A stretch of DNA of 56,239 bases from contig JAGWAO010000024.1 in NCBI GenBank assembly GCA_021296315.1, forward strand, positions 12,605-68,843, in the 5' to 3' direction. Under the pieces are notes generated by a model, which was not told the DNA's origin, did no database searches, and saw only the letters and a program-made list of their open reading frames with translations. This DNA is from Acidimicrobiia bacterium. GTDB taxonomy: Bacteria > Actinomycetota > Acidimicrobiia > Acidimicrobiales > Aldehydirespiratoraceae. Positions 16,319 to 25,392 of the stretch are shown here, one piece after another (position 1 is the first letter of the stretch; each line of letters starts with the position of its first letter). Both the position numbers and the translations under genes were made by a program.

Positions 16319-17335
16319 ATGAACGGGTTCCGAGGCCTGGGCCTTTCGCTGTCGAACGAGGATCCCGTTGCCGACACGCTAGCCGTGGTGGCTGCGGCGG
16401 ACCGTCTCGGCTTCGAGGAGGTGTCTCTCCCTGAGAGCCGGCTGTTCAACTCGGTGATGCCGGTGGCTGCTGTGGCGCTGCAGGCCACCCAGCGAGTCAC
16501 CGTGCGCATCGGGGTGGCCAACCCGGTATTCCGCAACCCGGTGCTGCTGGCACTGGAGGCCGCCACGCTGGCCGAAATCGGGCCGGGCCGGCTGCGCTAC
16601 GGGCTGGGCGCAGCCGAGTGGACGGTCCGGCGCTTCGGCATGGACCCTCCCGGCTGGCGTCCCCTCACCAACACCGTCGAGGCGGTGCGGGCGGTGCGCC
16701 GCCTCACCGCCGGCGAGGAGTTGGACTTCGTCCCGATGACGTTCTCGGTGGCGCCGGGCCTGCGCCTGGATCGGCCGCCGCCGGAGGCGGTGCCGGTGGA
16801 TGTGGGCGCGGTCAGCCGGCGGATGATGGAAGTCTCGGGGGAGTTCGCCGACGGCGTCCAGCTCGGTGCCATCACCAGCGTGGGCTACACCCGTTGGGCC
16901 CGCGACCGCCTCGCGGCCGGCGCGGAGCGAGCCGGTCGCAACGTCGACGACCTGCTGCTGAGCGCCAACGTGCTCACCAGCGTCGGCCCGGACCGCAGCG
17001 AGGCTCGCAACGCGGTCAAGGAAGTCCTCGCCTACTACCTGGCCCGGGTGGAGGGCGTGGTGGTCGACGAGGCCGGCGCCGACCCCGAGGCGGTGGCCGC
17101 GGTGCGGGCCGCGGTGGCCGAGGGCGGCGAGCAGGCCGGGGCCGCGGTGCTCAGCGAGAGCCTGGTGGACGTGTTCGGGGTGGCCGGCACACCAGACGAC
17201 GTGATCGAGGGGCTGCGACCCTTCGAGGAAGCCGGCCTCGACCTGCCCCTGGCCTGGTACACGTTCGGACCCGACCGCGACGCCGGAATACGCCTGCTGG
17301 CCGAGCAGGTACGCCCCGCCGTCGTCAGCTCGTGA
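16319..17335 (+). CDS. LLM-class flavin/F420-dependent oxidoreductase
   Basis: A 338-residue luciferase-like monooxygenase. It begins MNGFRGLGLSLSNEDPVADT and has VRIGVANPVFRNP and GRLRYGLGAAEWTVRRFGMD. The start is ATG 16319 behind GAGGAAA; an upstream in-frame ATG at 16262 lies inside the divergent AhpD-like gene. Sequence resembles the F420-dependent glucose-6-phosphate dehydrogenase / mer superfamily only at fold level. Substrate unknown. The divergent AhpD-like partner may indicate a peroxide- or alkyl-related reaction, but this is inference. Confidence 0.85.
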   Translation: MNGFRGLGLSLSNEDPVADTLAVVAAADRLGFEEVSLPESRLFNSVMPVAAVALQATQRVTVRIGVANPVFRNPVLLALEAATLAEIGPGRLRYGLGAAEWTVRRFGMDPPGWRPLTNTVEAVRAVRRLTAGEELDFVPMTFSVAPGLRLDRPPPEAVPVDVGAVSRRMMEVSGEFADGVQLGAITSVGYTRWARDRLAAGAERAGRNVDDLLLSANVLTSVGPDRSEARNAVKEVLAYYLARVEGVVVDEAGADPEAVAAVRAAVAEGGEQAGAAVLSESLVDVFGVAGTPDDVIEGLRPFEEAGLDLPLAWYTFGPDRDAGIRLLAEQVRPAVVSS

Positions 17336-17393
17336 TCGCTCACGGCGGCAACCGGAGATGACCGTCGCACCTCGGTCTGCGAAGATTGGTCCG

Positions 17394-18227
17394 ATGACCG
17401 AGGGACCGTTGGTATCGACACAGTGGCTGGCCGAGCACCTTGACGACCCGACGGTAAGGGTTGTGGACTGCCGCTGGTACCTGCGTCCCTTCGACTGGCG
17501 CAACGGCGACGACGAGTACACCCGAGCCCACATACCCGGCGCCGTGCACGCCCGCTGGGACACCGACCTGGCCGATCCTGAGCGGCCCGACCTGTGGATG
17601 CTGGCCGGCCCCGATCGCTTCGCCGACGCCATGGCCTCCCGCGGCATCGGAGACGACACCTTCGTGGTGACCTACGACGACCAGCACGTGACGGTGGCGG
17701 CCCGGGTGTGGTGGGCGCTGAGGGTGTACGGCCACACCGGCGTAGCCGTGCTCGACGGCGGGATCAACAAATGGCAGGCCGAGGGCCGCCCCACCGACGA
17801 CATGGTGCCCCACCGCCCGCGGGCGCAGTTCACCCCCCGATACGACCCGAGCCTCTACGCGACCCACCAGGACGTGCTCGCCGCCCTGGGCACACCGACA
17901 CGTCTGGTGGACGGGCGCATGGCCGGGGCCCGCGAGGCCGACGGCGGGGTCATCCCGGGAAGCATCACCGCGCCCGGCATCGAGTTCACCGGCGCCGACG
18001 GCACCTGGGCGGTGCCCGAAGAGGCCCGCCGGCGCCTCGCCACAGCCGGCGCCTGCGCGCCCGAGCCCACCATCGCCTATTGCCGTGGCGGGGTGGGGGC
18101 CTGCGGAACCGCCCTGGCCTACGCCATCGCCGGTCACGACGACGTTGCCGTCTACGACGGATCCTGGACCGAGTGGATCACCGACCCCGACGCGCCCCGA
18201 GCCATGGACGCCGAGCCCCGGTCCTAG
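17394..18227 (+). CDS. Thiosulfate / 3-mercaptopyruvate sulfurtransferase (tandem rhodanese)
   Basis: A 277-residue two-domain rhodanese. The N-terminal inactive domain has VVDCRWYLRPF and HIPGAVHARWDTDL (usual rhodanese HIPGA). The linker includes VLDGGINKWQAEG. The C-terminal domain carries VDGRMAGA and the active Cys in YCRGGVGAC. An active loop of six residues is typical for sulfur rather than phosphate transfer. The start chosen is ATG 17394, with AAGATT six bases upstream as a weak leaderless box; a longer reading from 17358 is possible. It is soluble and cytoplasmic. Confidence 0.9.
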   Translation: MTEGPLVSTQWLAEHLDDPTVRVVDCRWYLRPFDWRNGDDEYTRAHIPGAVHARWDTDLADPERPDLWMLAGPDRFADAMASRGIGDDTFVVTYDDQHVTVAARVWWALRVYGHTGVAVLDGGINKWQAEGRPTDDMVPHRPRAQFTPRYDPSLYATHQDVLAALGTPTRLVDGRMAGAREADGGVIPGSITAPGIEFTGADGTWAVPEEARRRLATAGACAPEPTIAYCRGGVGACGTALAYAIAGHDDVAVYDGSWTEWITDPDAPRAMDAEPRS

Positions 18228-18302
18228 CGCCCCGAATCTCACAAGTTGGAGGCGATAATGCATCTCCAGTGTCCAATATGACATCAATTTCGAGCGGCGG
18301 GG

Positions 18303-18315
18303 CAGAATGGGTTGG
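18303..18315 (+). promoter_or_regulatory. -10 box of a leaderless promoter
   Basis: CAGAAT at 18303-18308 is followed by six bases and then GTG 18315, supporting GTG as the aldehyde dehydrogenase start over the TTG at 18312. Confidence 0.45.
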
Positions 18316-19796
18316 TGACAGATCGCAGCGACACACCGGCCAGCCACAACTCGGGCCCTGAAGTGACGGTCGCGCCGGACTCGTCCTACTACTGCGGCCG
18401 ATGGGAAGGCCGCGGTCCGCGCCTGGCGGTAGTCAACCCGGCCGACGGCTCGACAGCCGCTTCCGTCGCCACGGTCACGCCCACGGAGGTGGCCGAGGCG
18501 CTCGACGCCGCCTCCATCGCTCTCCAGTCCTGGCGGCACACCGACCCCTGGGCCCGATCACAGCATCTGCGGGACGCGGCCACCTACATCCGCGACCACC
18601 TTGGCGCCATTGCAGCATCGGTGACCACTGAGCAGGGCAAACCGCTGGCCCAAGCCGAGGGCGAGGTCGCGGGTGCGGCCGACCAGTTCGACTGGTGCGC
18701 CGACGAGGCCCGCCGAATCTACGGAAGGGTGATCCCGGCCCGGGGTGCGGGCCGGCGCCTGCTCGTGCAACGGGAGCCGGTGGGAGTGGTGGGAGCGTTC
18801 GCTCCCTCGAACTTCCCGGCGTTGTTGCCGGCCCGCAAGATCGCGGCGGCCACCGCAGCCGGCTGCACGATCATCGTCAAGCCGGCTGAGGAAACGCCCA
18901 CCGCGGCCCTGTGGCTGGCCGCAGCCGCCGAAGCCGCCGGCATCCCACCGGGCGTCGTGAGCGTGCTCGTGGGCGATCCCGCGAGGATCTCCGAGATGAT
19001 CCTCACCGATTCCAGGGTCCGCAAGGTGACCCTTACCGGCTCGGTACCACTGGGCGGCCGCATCATGGAGGAAGCGTCCAAGCAACTGAAGTCGGTTTCT
19101 CTCGAGCTGGGCGGCCACTCTCCGGTGATCGTGCTCGACGACGCCGATCCCGAATGGGCCGGTGAGGCATCGGCCAAGGGCAAGTTCCGCAACGCGGGGC
19201 AGGTGTGCATCTCCCCGAGCCGGTTCCTGGTGCCGGCGGCGTTGCACCACCGGTTCGTGGCCAGCTTCGTGGCCACCACCGAAGCGCTGGCCATGGGTCC
19301 CGGCGACGACCGGTCCTGCGACATCGGTCCCCTCCAGAACGAGCGGCGCCTTCAAGCCATGGAACAGCTCGTGGCCTCCGCGGTGAGCGACGGCGCGGTG
19401 GTCGAGTCCGGGGGAAAGAGGATCGAAAGGGATGCCGGTTGGTGGTTCGAGCCCACTGTGCTGACCAACGTGGGACTCGACACCGAGATCATGGTCTCCG
19501 AGCCGTTCGGGCCCGTCGCGCCGATCTGCTCCTATGACGACGTCGACGAGGCCGTGCGCATCGCCAACGACACCGACTTCGGGCTGGCCGGGTTCGTGTT
19601 GGGCGGATCGCTGCAGCGGTGCCTGGACGTCGCCGATCGTCTCGAGGTGGGAATGGTCGGCATAAACGACTTCGCCATCGCGCTGGCCGAAGCGCCCTTC
19701 GGCGGGATCAAGCACAGCGGCTTCGGCCGGGAGGGCGGCGCCGAGGGCGTGGCCGAGTTCACCGTCGTCAAGTACATAAACGTGGCGCCCTCATAA
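18315..19796 (+). CDS. NAD(P)-dependent aldehyde dehydrogenase (succinate-semialdehyde-type)
   Basis: A 493-residue aldehyde dehydrogenase. The catalytic Glu is in LELGGHSPVIV near 260 and the catalytic Cys in FRNAGQVCISPSRF near 295. The NAD-binding PSNFPALLPARK and the C-terminal PFGGIKHSGFGREGG are also present. The closest named class by these motifs is succinate-semialdehyde / glycolaldehyde dehydrogenase, but substrate is uncertain. The start is GTG 18315 (see -10 box). No partner aminotransferase is adjacent. It is followed by a 36-bp tandem repeat array and then the polyol ABC cluster. Confidence 0.9.
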   Translation: MTDRSDTPASHNSGPEVTVAPDSSYYCGRWEGRGPRLAVVNPADGSTAASVATVTPTEVAEALDAASIALQSWRHTDPWARSQHLRDAATYIRDHLGAIAASVTTEQGKPLAQAEGEVAGAADQFDWCADEARRIYGRVIPARGAGRRLLVQREPVGVVGAFAPSNFPALLPARKIAAATAAGCTIIVKPAEETPTAALWLAAAAEAAGIPPGVVSVLVGDPARISEMILTDSRVRKVTLTGSVPLGGRIMEEASKQLKSVSLELGGHSPVIVLDDADPEWAGEASAKGKFRNAGQVCISPSRFLVPAALHHRFVASFVATTEALAMGPGDDRSCDIGPLQNERRLQAMEQLVASAVSDGAVVESGGKRIERDAGWWFEPTVLTNVGLDTEIMVSEPFGPVAPICSYDDVDEAVRIANDTDFGLAGFVLGGSLQRCLDVADRLEVGMVGINDFAIALAEAPFGGIKHSGFGREGGAEGVAEFTVVKYINVAPS

Positions 19797-19804
19797 CCGC
19801 GGCC

Positions 19805-19980
19805 GGCGGCATGGCTGCGCACCTGGGCATCGCCCCCACCGGCGGCATGGCTGCGCACCTGGGCATCGCCCCCACCGGCGGCATCGCCCCCACCGGCGGC
19901 ATGGCTGCGCACCTGGGCATCGCCCCCACCGGCGGCATGGCTGCGCACCTGGGTCGGCCCCACCGGCGGCATGGCCCCTC
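19805..19980. repeat. 36-bp tandem repeat array (4 full units plus partial units)
   Basis: Units of GGCGGCATGGCTGCGCACCT followed by GGGCATCGCCCCCACC start at 19805, 19841, 19895 and 19931. An 18-bp internal partial unit lies at 19877 and a degenerate tail at about 19965. Because 36 is divisible by three, each unit reads as the same 12 residues in one frame, but there is no ribosome-binding site, so it is probably not coding. It occupies the gap between the aldehyde dehydrogenase stop and the promoter of the ABC cluster. Confidence 0.92.
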
Positions 19981-20002
19981 AGTTGATCATCTCGCAACAG
20001 CA

Positions 20003-20030
20003 TTGACTATTTGGCACCACTTGGTAAAGT
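20003..20030 (+). promoter_or_regulatory. Promoter of the ABC / polyol cluster
   Basis: TTGACT (20003-20008) and TAAAGT (20025-20030) are separated by 16 bp. The binding-protein ATG follows 52 bp later, with GAGGGGA as ribosome-binding site at about 20072. No LacI-type operator is visible here, consistent with control by the IclR protein in the cluster, not the LacI regulon. Confidence 0.6.
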
Positions 20031-20082
20031 CCGGTCCGGCGCGGAGCAGGCCGCGCCGGTCCCGAGTTCACGAGGGGAACAC

Positions 20083-21357
20083 ATGACCAAACTCACCAAG
20101 TTCCGACGAGGCTACGCGCTTGGGCTCCTGGCGATAGTCGCGCTCGCGGCCGCAGCGTGCAGCGGCAGCAGTGACGACGACGGCTCGGGCCAAGTCGAAG
20201 TCGCCCACTACTACGGATCTGACCTCGGCCAGCAGGGCATACTCGACGTCAACGCCACGTTCGAGGCCGGCGAGGCCGTCGTCAGCCCCATCGAGCACGA
20301 AGCCTTCAAGGACCAGATCCTGGTCGCGCTGGCCGGCGGGGAGCCGCCCGACGTGTTCTCCTACTGGGCCGGGGCCCGGACCCAGTCGGTGTTCGAGAAC
20401 GGCCATCTGCAGCCCATCACGCAAGTCTTCGACAACGCCGACGTCTGGAACGCCTTCCCCCAGGCCCTGGTAGACGCAGGGATCCACGGCGGCGAGCCCC
20501 ACCTCCTGCCGTTCGGCTTCCACTATGTGGCCTTCTTCTACAACCCCCACGTGATGGAGGCGGCCGGAGTCACCGAGATGCCCACCAACGGCCCCGAATT
20601 CTGGGCGGCAGCCCAGCAGATAGCCGACAGCGGGGTCAAGCCAATCGCCCTCGGATCGATGAACCGCTGGCCGGCCCAGTTCTGGTTCGACTTCCTCATC
20701 CTGCGCACGGCCGGGCCCGACTACCGGGCCAAGCTGATGACGGGCGAGGCGTCCTACACCGATCCACAGGTCGTGGCGGCGATGGAGGTGTGGAAGGACA
20801 TGGTTGACTCGGGCTTCTTCGTCGACGATGCCAACGCCTACACCTGGACCGACGCAGCCGATCAGGTCGCCAACGGGGAGGCCGCCATGACCCTGATGGG
20901 CACATGGATCACCGGCTACTGGAACGGCATCGGGCTCGAGCCCGTGACCGACTACGACTTCTTCAACTTCCCGGTCCTCGATCCCGCCGTCGAGAACGCC
21001 GCCCTGGGACCGATCGACGGCTGGGCCCTGTCGGCCGACGCGGCCAATCCTGAGGGCGCCATGCTGCTGCTGGAGCACTACGCCGACGCCGGCAACCAGC
21101 TCACGTGGGCATTGGAGCAGGGGGCGCTGCCGCCCAACTCCAACGCGGACACAACCCAACTCAACCCGGTCATGGCCAAGGCGCTGGTGGAAGTGGGCAA
21201 CGCCGACTCCTACTCGTTCAACTATGACCTGGCGACACCCCCGCCGGTGGCCGAGGTCGGGCTGGACATGTTCCAGGCCTTCATGGACGACCCGTCGGGC
21301 TACGCCGACCAACTGTCGAGCGCCCAGGACGACGCCCAAGCAGCCTTCGCGGGCTAG
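20083..21357 (+). CDS. ABC transporter sugar/polyol-binding lipoprotein (extracellular family 1)
   Basis: A 424-residue substrate-binding protein anchored to the outer face of the membrane. The lipoprotein signal has a Lys/Arg N terminus, then GLLAIVALAAAAC with the lipobox Cys near residue 26. The mature part has the family 1 layout (KDQILVALAGGEPPDVFSYW; GSMNRWPAQFW; GEAAMTLMGTWITGYW). The start is ATG 20083 behind GAGGGGA. It delivers its ligand to the permeases at 21657 and 22522. The cluster holds no ATPase. Cotranscribed kinase and dehydrogenase genes suggest a polyol or glycerol-bearing ligand. Confidence 0.9.
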   Translation: MTKLTKFRRGYALGLLAIVALAAAACSGSSDDDGSGQVEVAHYYGSDLGQQGILDVNATFEAGEAVVSPIEHEAFKDQILVALAGGEPPDVFSYWAGARTQSVFENGHLQPITQVFDNADVWNAFPQALVDAGIHGGEPHLLPFGFHYVAFFYNPHVMEAAGVTEMPTNGPEFWAAAQQIADSGVKPIALGSMNRWPAQFWFDFLILRTAGPDYRAKLMTGEASYTDPQVVAAMEVWKDMVDSGFFVDDANAYTWTDAADQVANGEAAMTLMGTWITGYWNGIGLEPVTDYDFFNFPVLDPAVENAALGPIDGWALSADAANPEGAMLLLEHYADAGNQLTWALEQGALPPNSNADTTQLNPVMAKALVEVGNADSYSFNYDLATPPPVAEVGLDMFQAFMDDPSGYADQLSSAQDDAQAAFAG

Positions 21358-21494
21358 AGCCTTCACCTCCGTCGGACGTCTGACACCCGCCTGTCAAGCT
21401 GCCCCCGCTTTGAACAGGTGACGCTGGCCGGGGCCCGGCGCTGCTGGCTGCATTGCCATCGGCAGCCGGTAGTTGGTAGCCAGATAGGCGAGAT

Positions 21495-21600
21495 CGGAGG
21501 CCGAGCGGATGGACCGCAGTTGATAGAGCAGCGCCGGGGCGCGGAGCGAGGCCGTGGCCCGAGCGGCCCGTGAGCGAAGCGAGCGAGAGCGGACAACACC
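21495..21600 (+). repeat. Dispersed bipartite repeat, copy 4
   Basis: Module A (GGAGGCCGAGCGG, 21495-21507), a 35-bp spacer and module B (GAGCGAGGCCGTGGCCCGAG to about 21590; its end differs, GAGCGAGAGCGG). It lies in the 299-bp gap 21358-21656 between binding protein and first permease. The rest of that gap shows no gene or clear promoter. Confidence 0.8.
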
Positions 21601-21656
21601 ATGCTTCACCGCTATGACGTCACACCGATCCACTCGGTGCCACAGGTAGGCGGCGA

Positions 21657-22532
21657 ATGAGGCCGACAACCCGCTGGTCCCTTCTCTTCATGGGACCGCC
21701 CATAGCGCTGTTCGCGGCGATTGTGGTGCTGCCAACGGCCATGGCTCTGCGGCTGAGTTTCACCGACGCCAGCCTGTTGGGCCAAACCAGCGAGTGGATC
21801 GGCTTCGACAACTTCGTCGAGGCCTTCACCAACGAGCATGTCCGCAAGTCGATCCGCATAACGCTGGTATGGACACTGTTCGGCGCGTTGATCCCACCCG
21901 CGCTGGGTCTGGCCGTCGCCATGGCGCTGCAAGCCAACACCCGCTTCGCGGCGGTCATGAAGTCGGCCCTCTTCGTGCCGATCTCCATCAGCCTGGTGGT
22001 GGTCGGCCAGGTGTGGATCTGGATCTACCAGCCCGGCGACGGCCTGATCAACCAGCTCCTGGGGATGGCCGGTCTGGACAGCCTCGAGGAGGCGTGGCTG
22101 GCCAATCGTTCGACTGCGCTGTATGCCGTGTTCGCCGCCTGGGCGTGGCAGCAGACGGTGCTGGCCATGATCCTCTACCTGGCCGGGCTGACGTCGATCC
22201 CCGGCGAGCTCGTCGAGGCGGCCCGGGTCGACGGAGCCGGCCATTTCCAGGTCTTCCGCCGGGTGATGGTGCCGCTGCTGCGGCCCATAACGACCGTCGT
22301 GCTGTCCCTCATCGCCATCAACTCGCTGCGAAACTTCGACCTGGTGTTCGCCATGACACAAGGCGGCCCGGTTCGAGAGACCGAGACCATGCCGATGCTG
22401 GTGTGGCGCATCCTGTTCCGCCAGCATGAGCAGGGACTGGCCAGCGCGGTGTCGCTGATCCTGTTCGCCATGACGCTCGTCGTGATCGGCGGTCTCACGT
22501 GGTGGGGCCGGCGAGGCAGCTATGTCGACTAG
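21657..22532 (+). CDS. ABC transporter permease (MalF/UgpA type)
   Basis: A 291-residue inner-membrane permease with six predicted helices. The cytoplasmic EAA loop, which docks on the ATPase, is ELVEAARVDGAGHFQVFRR followed by VMVPLLRP near residue 185. It begins RWSLLFMGPPIALFAAIVVL. The start ATG is at 21657. It overlaps the second permease by 11 bp. It forms the heteromeric channel of the importer fed by the lipoprotein at 20083. Confidence 0.93.
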   Translation: MRPTTRWSLLFMGPPIALFAAIVVLPTAMALRLSFTDASLLGQTSEWIGFDNFVEAFTNEHVRKSIRITLVWTLFGALIPPALGLAVAMALQANTRFAAVMKSALFVPISISLVVVGQVWIWIYQPGDGLINQLLGMAGLDSLEEAWLANRSTALYAVFAAWAWQQTVLAMILYLAGLTSIPGELVEAARVDGAGHFQVFRRVMVPLLRPITTVVLSLIAINSLRNFDLVFAMTQGGPVRETETMPMLVWRILFRQHEQGLASAVSLILFAMTLVVIGGLTWWGRRGSYVD

Positions 22533-23433
22533 CACCGCCCATCCCGTCGCCCGCGGGCAGGGCGCCGCCGAAGGCGCCGCGGAAGCTCACGAGGCGGCGC
22601 GCCGCGGCCGCGCGCTGCGACGGCGGGCCGGGATGGCGCTGATAGTGGTGTTCGTCGCGCTCTACCTGGTGCCGGTGGCGGGCGTGGTCTCGACCTCGCT
22701 CAAGACCAACGCCGAGATCGCCGAACGGGGCATCTGGGCGTTGACCGGAAAGCTGACCCTGGCCAACTACATCGACGTGTGGAGCACGGCCAACACGGTC
22801 CGCTACCTGATCAACTCGTTCCAGGTGGCCATTCCGGCGGTAGCGGTCTCCATCGCCGGCGGGACGCTCATCGGCTATGCCCTGTCCAAGTTCCGGCCCC
22901 GGGGCGGCACCCTCATCCAGCTGGTCATCGTCTCGGGTCTCTTCGTCCCGCCCCAGGTGCTGCTCGTGCCCCTGTTCACGATGTTCAGGACCCTCGACCT
23001 CCTCAACACGCTGTGGCCCATGATCCTGATCCACTCCGCGGTGGGGTTCTCGATCTGCACCCTGGTGATGCGGAACTTCTTCGACCAGATCCCCGACTCG
23101 CTGCGGTACGCGGCCCTCATCGACGGCGCCAGCGAGGGAGACGTCTTCTGGCGGGTCATGCTGCCGCTGGCCCGGCCCGCGCTGGCCGCTCTGGCCACCC
23201 TGCAGTTCACCTTCATCTGGAACGACTTCCTGTACCCGCTGGTGTTCACCAGCGCCCGGGACGACGTGGCCACCATCATGCTGGGGCTGCTCAATGTGAA
23301 GGGCCAGTTCACTGTGGCCTACGGAACCCAGGCCTCGCTGGCGGTGATCGCCAGCATCCCGACCGTCGTGGTGTTCTTCGTCTTCCAGAAGCACTTCGTT
23401 CGGGGCCTGCTGTCCGGGGCCCTCAAGGAGTAG
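22522..23433 (+). CDS. ABC transporter permease (MalG/UgpE type)
   Basis: A 303-residue second permease of the same importer. The first ~35 residues are hydrophilic and cytoplasmic, then MALIVVFVALYLVPVAGVV begins the first helix. The EAA loop is present as SLRYAALIDGASEGDVFWR followed by VMLPLARP. The C terminus FVFQKHFVRGLLSGALKE is characteristic of MalG-type subunits. It overlaps the first permease gene by 11 bp, and the oxidoreductase gene starts two bases after its stop. Confidence 0.93.
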   Translation: MSTSTAHPVARGQGAAEGAAEAHEAARRGRALRRRAGMALIVVFVALYLVPVAGVVSTSLKTNAEIAERGIWALTGKLTLANYIDVWSTANTVRYLINSFQVAIPAVAVSIAGGTLIGYALSKFRPRGGTLIQLVIVSGLFVPPQVLLVPLFTMFRTLDLLNTLWPMILIHSAVGFSICTLVMRNFFDQIPDSLRYAALIDGASEGDVFWRVMLPLARPALAALATLQFTFIWNDFLYPLVFTSARDDVATIMLGLLNVKGQFTVAYGTQASLAVIASIPTVVVFFVFQKHFVRGLLSGALKE

Positions 23434-23435
23434 CC

Positions 23436-24578
23436 GTGCTGCGGGTGGGAATCATCGGATGCGGGCGGATCTCGGATCTGCACATGCTCGGCTACCGGGG
23501 CCGCGACGATGCCAGGGTCGTGGCGCTCTGCGACGTCGACCCCGAGAACACGGCAGCCAAGTCGAAGCAGTGGCAGCTGCCCGATGCGGCCATCTTCGAG
23601 GACTACCGCCAGATGTGCGAGTCGGGTCTGGTGGACCTGGTCGAGATCATCGTCCCTCACCACCTGCACTACGAGATCGCCGCCTTCGCCATCGGCCGCG
23701 ACCTGCACGTGTCGTTGCAGAAGCCCATGTCGCTCGATCTCGCCGACGCAGACCGGCTGATCAGTGCAGCCTCCGACACGTCCCGGGTGGTGCGCCTCTA
23801 CGAGAACTTCCTGTTCTACCCGCCGGTCCTGAAGGCCCTGGAGCTAATCGAGCAGGGCGTGATCGGCAAGCCCCTGTCGCTCCGGCTCAAGAGCAACGCC
23901 GGCTACAGCCCGAACGCATGGGACATCCCCTTCCCAGCGCTGCTGTGGCGACACACGCCAGAAGAGTGCGGTGGCGGTCCGCTGGTGTTCGACGACGGCC
24001 ACCACAAGTTCTCGCTGGCCTGGATAGTGCTGGGGCAGCCATCGGAGGTGCATGCCTGGATCGGGTCCACCTTCGTGCTGTCCTTCGAGCTGGACTCGCC
24101 GTCACTGGTATCGATGCGTTACGAGTCCGGCGCGGTGGCAAGCCTCGAAGTCGTGTACTCGCAGGACCTGCTCATCCAGGGCACCGAGCACTACGCGCAG
24201 GACGACAGGATGGAGGTCACCGGCACCAAGGGGGTCATCTGGGTCAACCGGGGCCACGGGCAGATCGGCGACGTGCCGACCGTCGTCAGCTACACCGACG
24301 GCCGGATCGAGACCTACGAGTGCCCGACGGGCTGGGAGCAGTCCTTCATCGGAGCCACCCGCAGCCTGCTGGACACAATCGCTTCGGGTCGCGAGCCGAT
24401 CCTCACCCTGGCGGAGGGCCGGGACGTGCTCGCGGCCGCTCTCGCCGCGCAGCAGTCCGCCAAGGACGGCTCCGTAGTCCTGGTGCCCGACCCGGTGGGC
24501 CGGTCGCCGCAGTCGGTGAGGGCGGAGTTGGTGCAGTCCGCTCCCGCCGGTGCCGACGCCGCTGGAGGAGGCGCCTGA
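23436..24578 (+). CDS. Gfo/Idh/MocA family NAD(P)-dependent oxidoreductase
   Basis: A 380-residue sugar or polyol dehydrogenase. The N-terminal Rossmann motif VGIIGCGRISDLH, the DVDPENT acidic end of beta2, and SLQKPMSLDLADA (the EKP-type catalytic Lys region, here QKP) are visible. FDDGHHKFSL is near residue 185, where many members have the GGxxxDxGxH substrate-site His. The start GTG 23436 follows the permease stop by 2 bp. It probably acts on the sugar or cyclic polyol brought in by the importer. Loss of the usual Glu in EKP (Gln here) is unusual. Confidence 0.88.
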   Translation: MLRVGIIGCGRISDLHMLGYRGRDDARVVALCDVDPENTAAKSKQWQLPDAAIFEDYRQMCESGLVDLVEIIVPHHLHYEIAAFAIGRDLHVSLQKPMSLDLADADRLISAASDTSRVVRLYENFLFYPPVLKALELIEQGVIGKPLSLRLKSNAGYSPNAWDIPFPALLWRHTPEECGGGPLVFDDGHHKFSLAWIVLGQPSEVHAWIGSTFVLSFELDSPSLVSMRYESGAVASLEVVYSQDLLIQGTEHYAQDDRMEVTGTKGVIWVNRGHGQIGDVPTVVSYTDGRIETYECPTGWEQSFIGATRSLLDTIASGREPILTLAEGRDVLAAALAAQQSAKDGSVVLVPDPVGRSPQSVRAELVQSAPAGADAAGGGA

Positions 24579-24579
24579 G

Positions 24580-25392
24580 TTGGCGGGGGCCGAGCCTCGT
24601 GTAGGGGGCGCGCTGATGACCGGTCTCGACGTGCTCGAGGCCCTCGGGTCGGCTCCCGGGCCGGTAGGGCTCAGCGAGCTGGCCAGGGCGCTCCAAGCCG
24701 ACAACGGCCATGTGCACCGACTGCTGGGGGTGCTCACAAGACGCGGCTACGTTCATCGCGACGAGGCCAACAAGACTTACACGCTGGGCACGGGCGTGGT
24801 TCAACTGGCCGGCTCACTGCTGCGGAACATGGACATCGTTGCCCAGGCCCGCCCGCTCATGCTCGATCTGGTGAACATGACGGGCGAGTCGGTCCACCTC
24901 GCGCACCGGACCATTGCCGGCGGCGTCTACATCGCCAGGGAGCGGCTGGCCCGCAAGGTCACGGTCGAGACGGAGATCGGGGCTCCGGTGGTTGTGCACG
25001 CAACCTCCACCGGCAAAGCCCTGTACTGCCGCGACTCGGCCGAGATGCTGGAGAAGGTGGTCGATCTCGATGCCCTCGAGAGGTTCACCGAGCACACCAT
25101 CACCGATCGGCTCGGGCTGCTCCGCGACCTGGCCGCGACCGCCGAGCGCGGCTATGCACTCGACAATGAGGAGTTGAGCATCGGCGTGCGGTGCGTGGCA
25201 TCGCCGGTGGTCGACATCGCAGGGAGAATCCGCGCCTCCATCGGCATTTCGGGTCCGTCGACGCGCCTGGATGAAAGGACGATAGGAAAGTGCGCCGTGT
25301 TGGTGTGCACGGCAGCCAAGTCCCTGTCAGAGCTGCTCGGTGGGGAATGGGACTTCCCGCTGCCCTCATCGAAGCCCGTCACCTTCGAATGA
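24580..25392 (+). CDS. IclR-family transcriptional regulator
   Basis: A 270-residue regulator. An N-terminal winged helix-turn-helix (VLEALGSAPGPVGLSELARA, then RLLGVLTRRGYVHRD) is followed by an effector-binding GAF-like domain (GGVYIARERLARK, APVVVHATSTGKALY, RGYALDNEELSIGVRCVASP). The start chosen is TTG 24580, just after the preceding stop and 9 nt from GGAGGAG; GTG 24550 and ATG 24616 are alternatives. It overlaps the next gene (ATGA). It is the likely local regulator of this cluster, sensing an intermediate. Confidence 0.92.
   Translation: MAGAEPRVGGALMTGLDVLEALGSAPGPVGLSELARALQADNGHVHRLLGVLTRRGYVHRDEANKTYTLGTGVVQLAGSLLRNMDIVAQARPLMLDLVNMTGESVHLAHRTIAGGVYIARERLARKVTVETEIGAPVVVHATSTGKALYCRDSAEMLEKVVDLDALERFTEHTITDRLGLLRDLAATAERGYALDNEELSIGVRCVASPVVDIAGRIRASIGISGPSTRLDERTIGKCAVLVCTAAKSLSELLGGEWDFPLPSSKPVTFE

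Noticed and set aside
19805-19980. CRISPR array
   Set aside because: The 36-bp units are directly adjacent without variable spacers, and no cas genes are nearby.
19619-20086. A repetitive protein encoded by the 36-bp repeats
   Set aside because: The frame overlaps the aldehyde dehydrogenase gene, has no ribosome-binding site and owes its length only to a repeat unit divisible by three.
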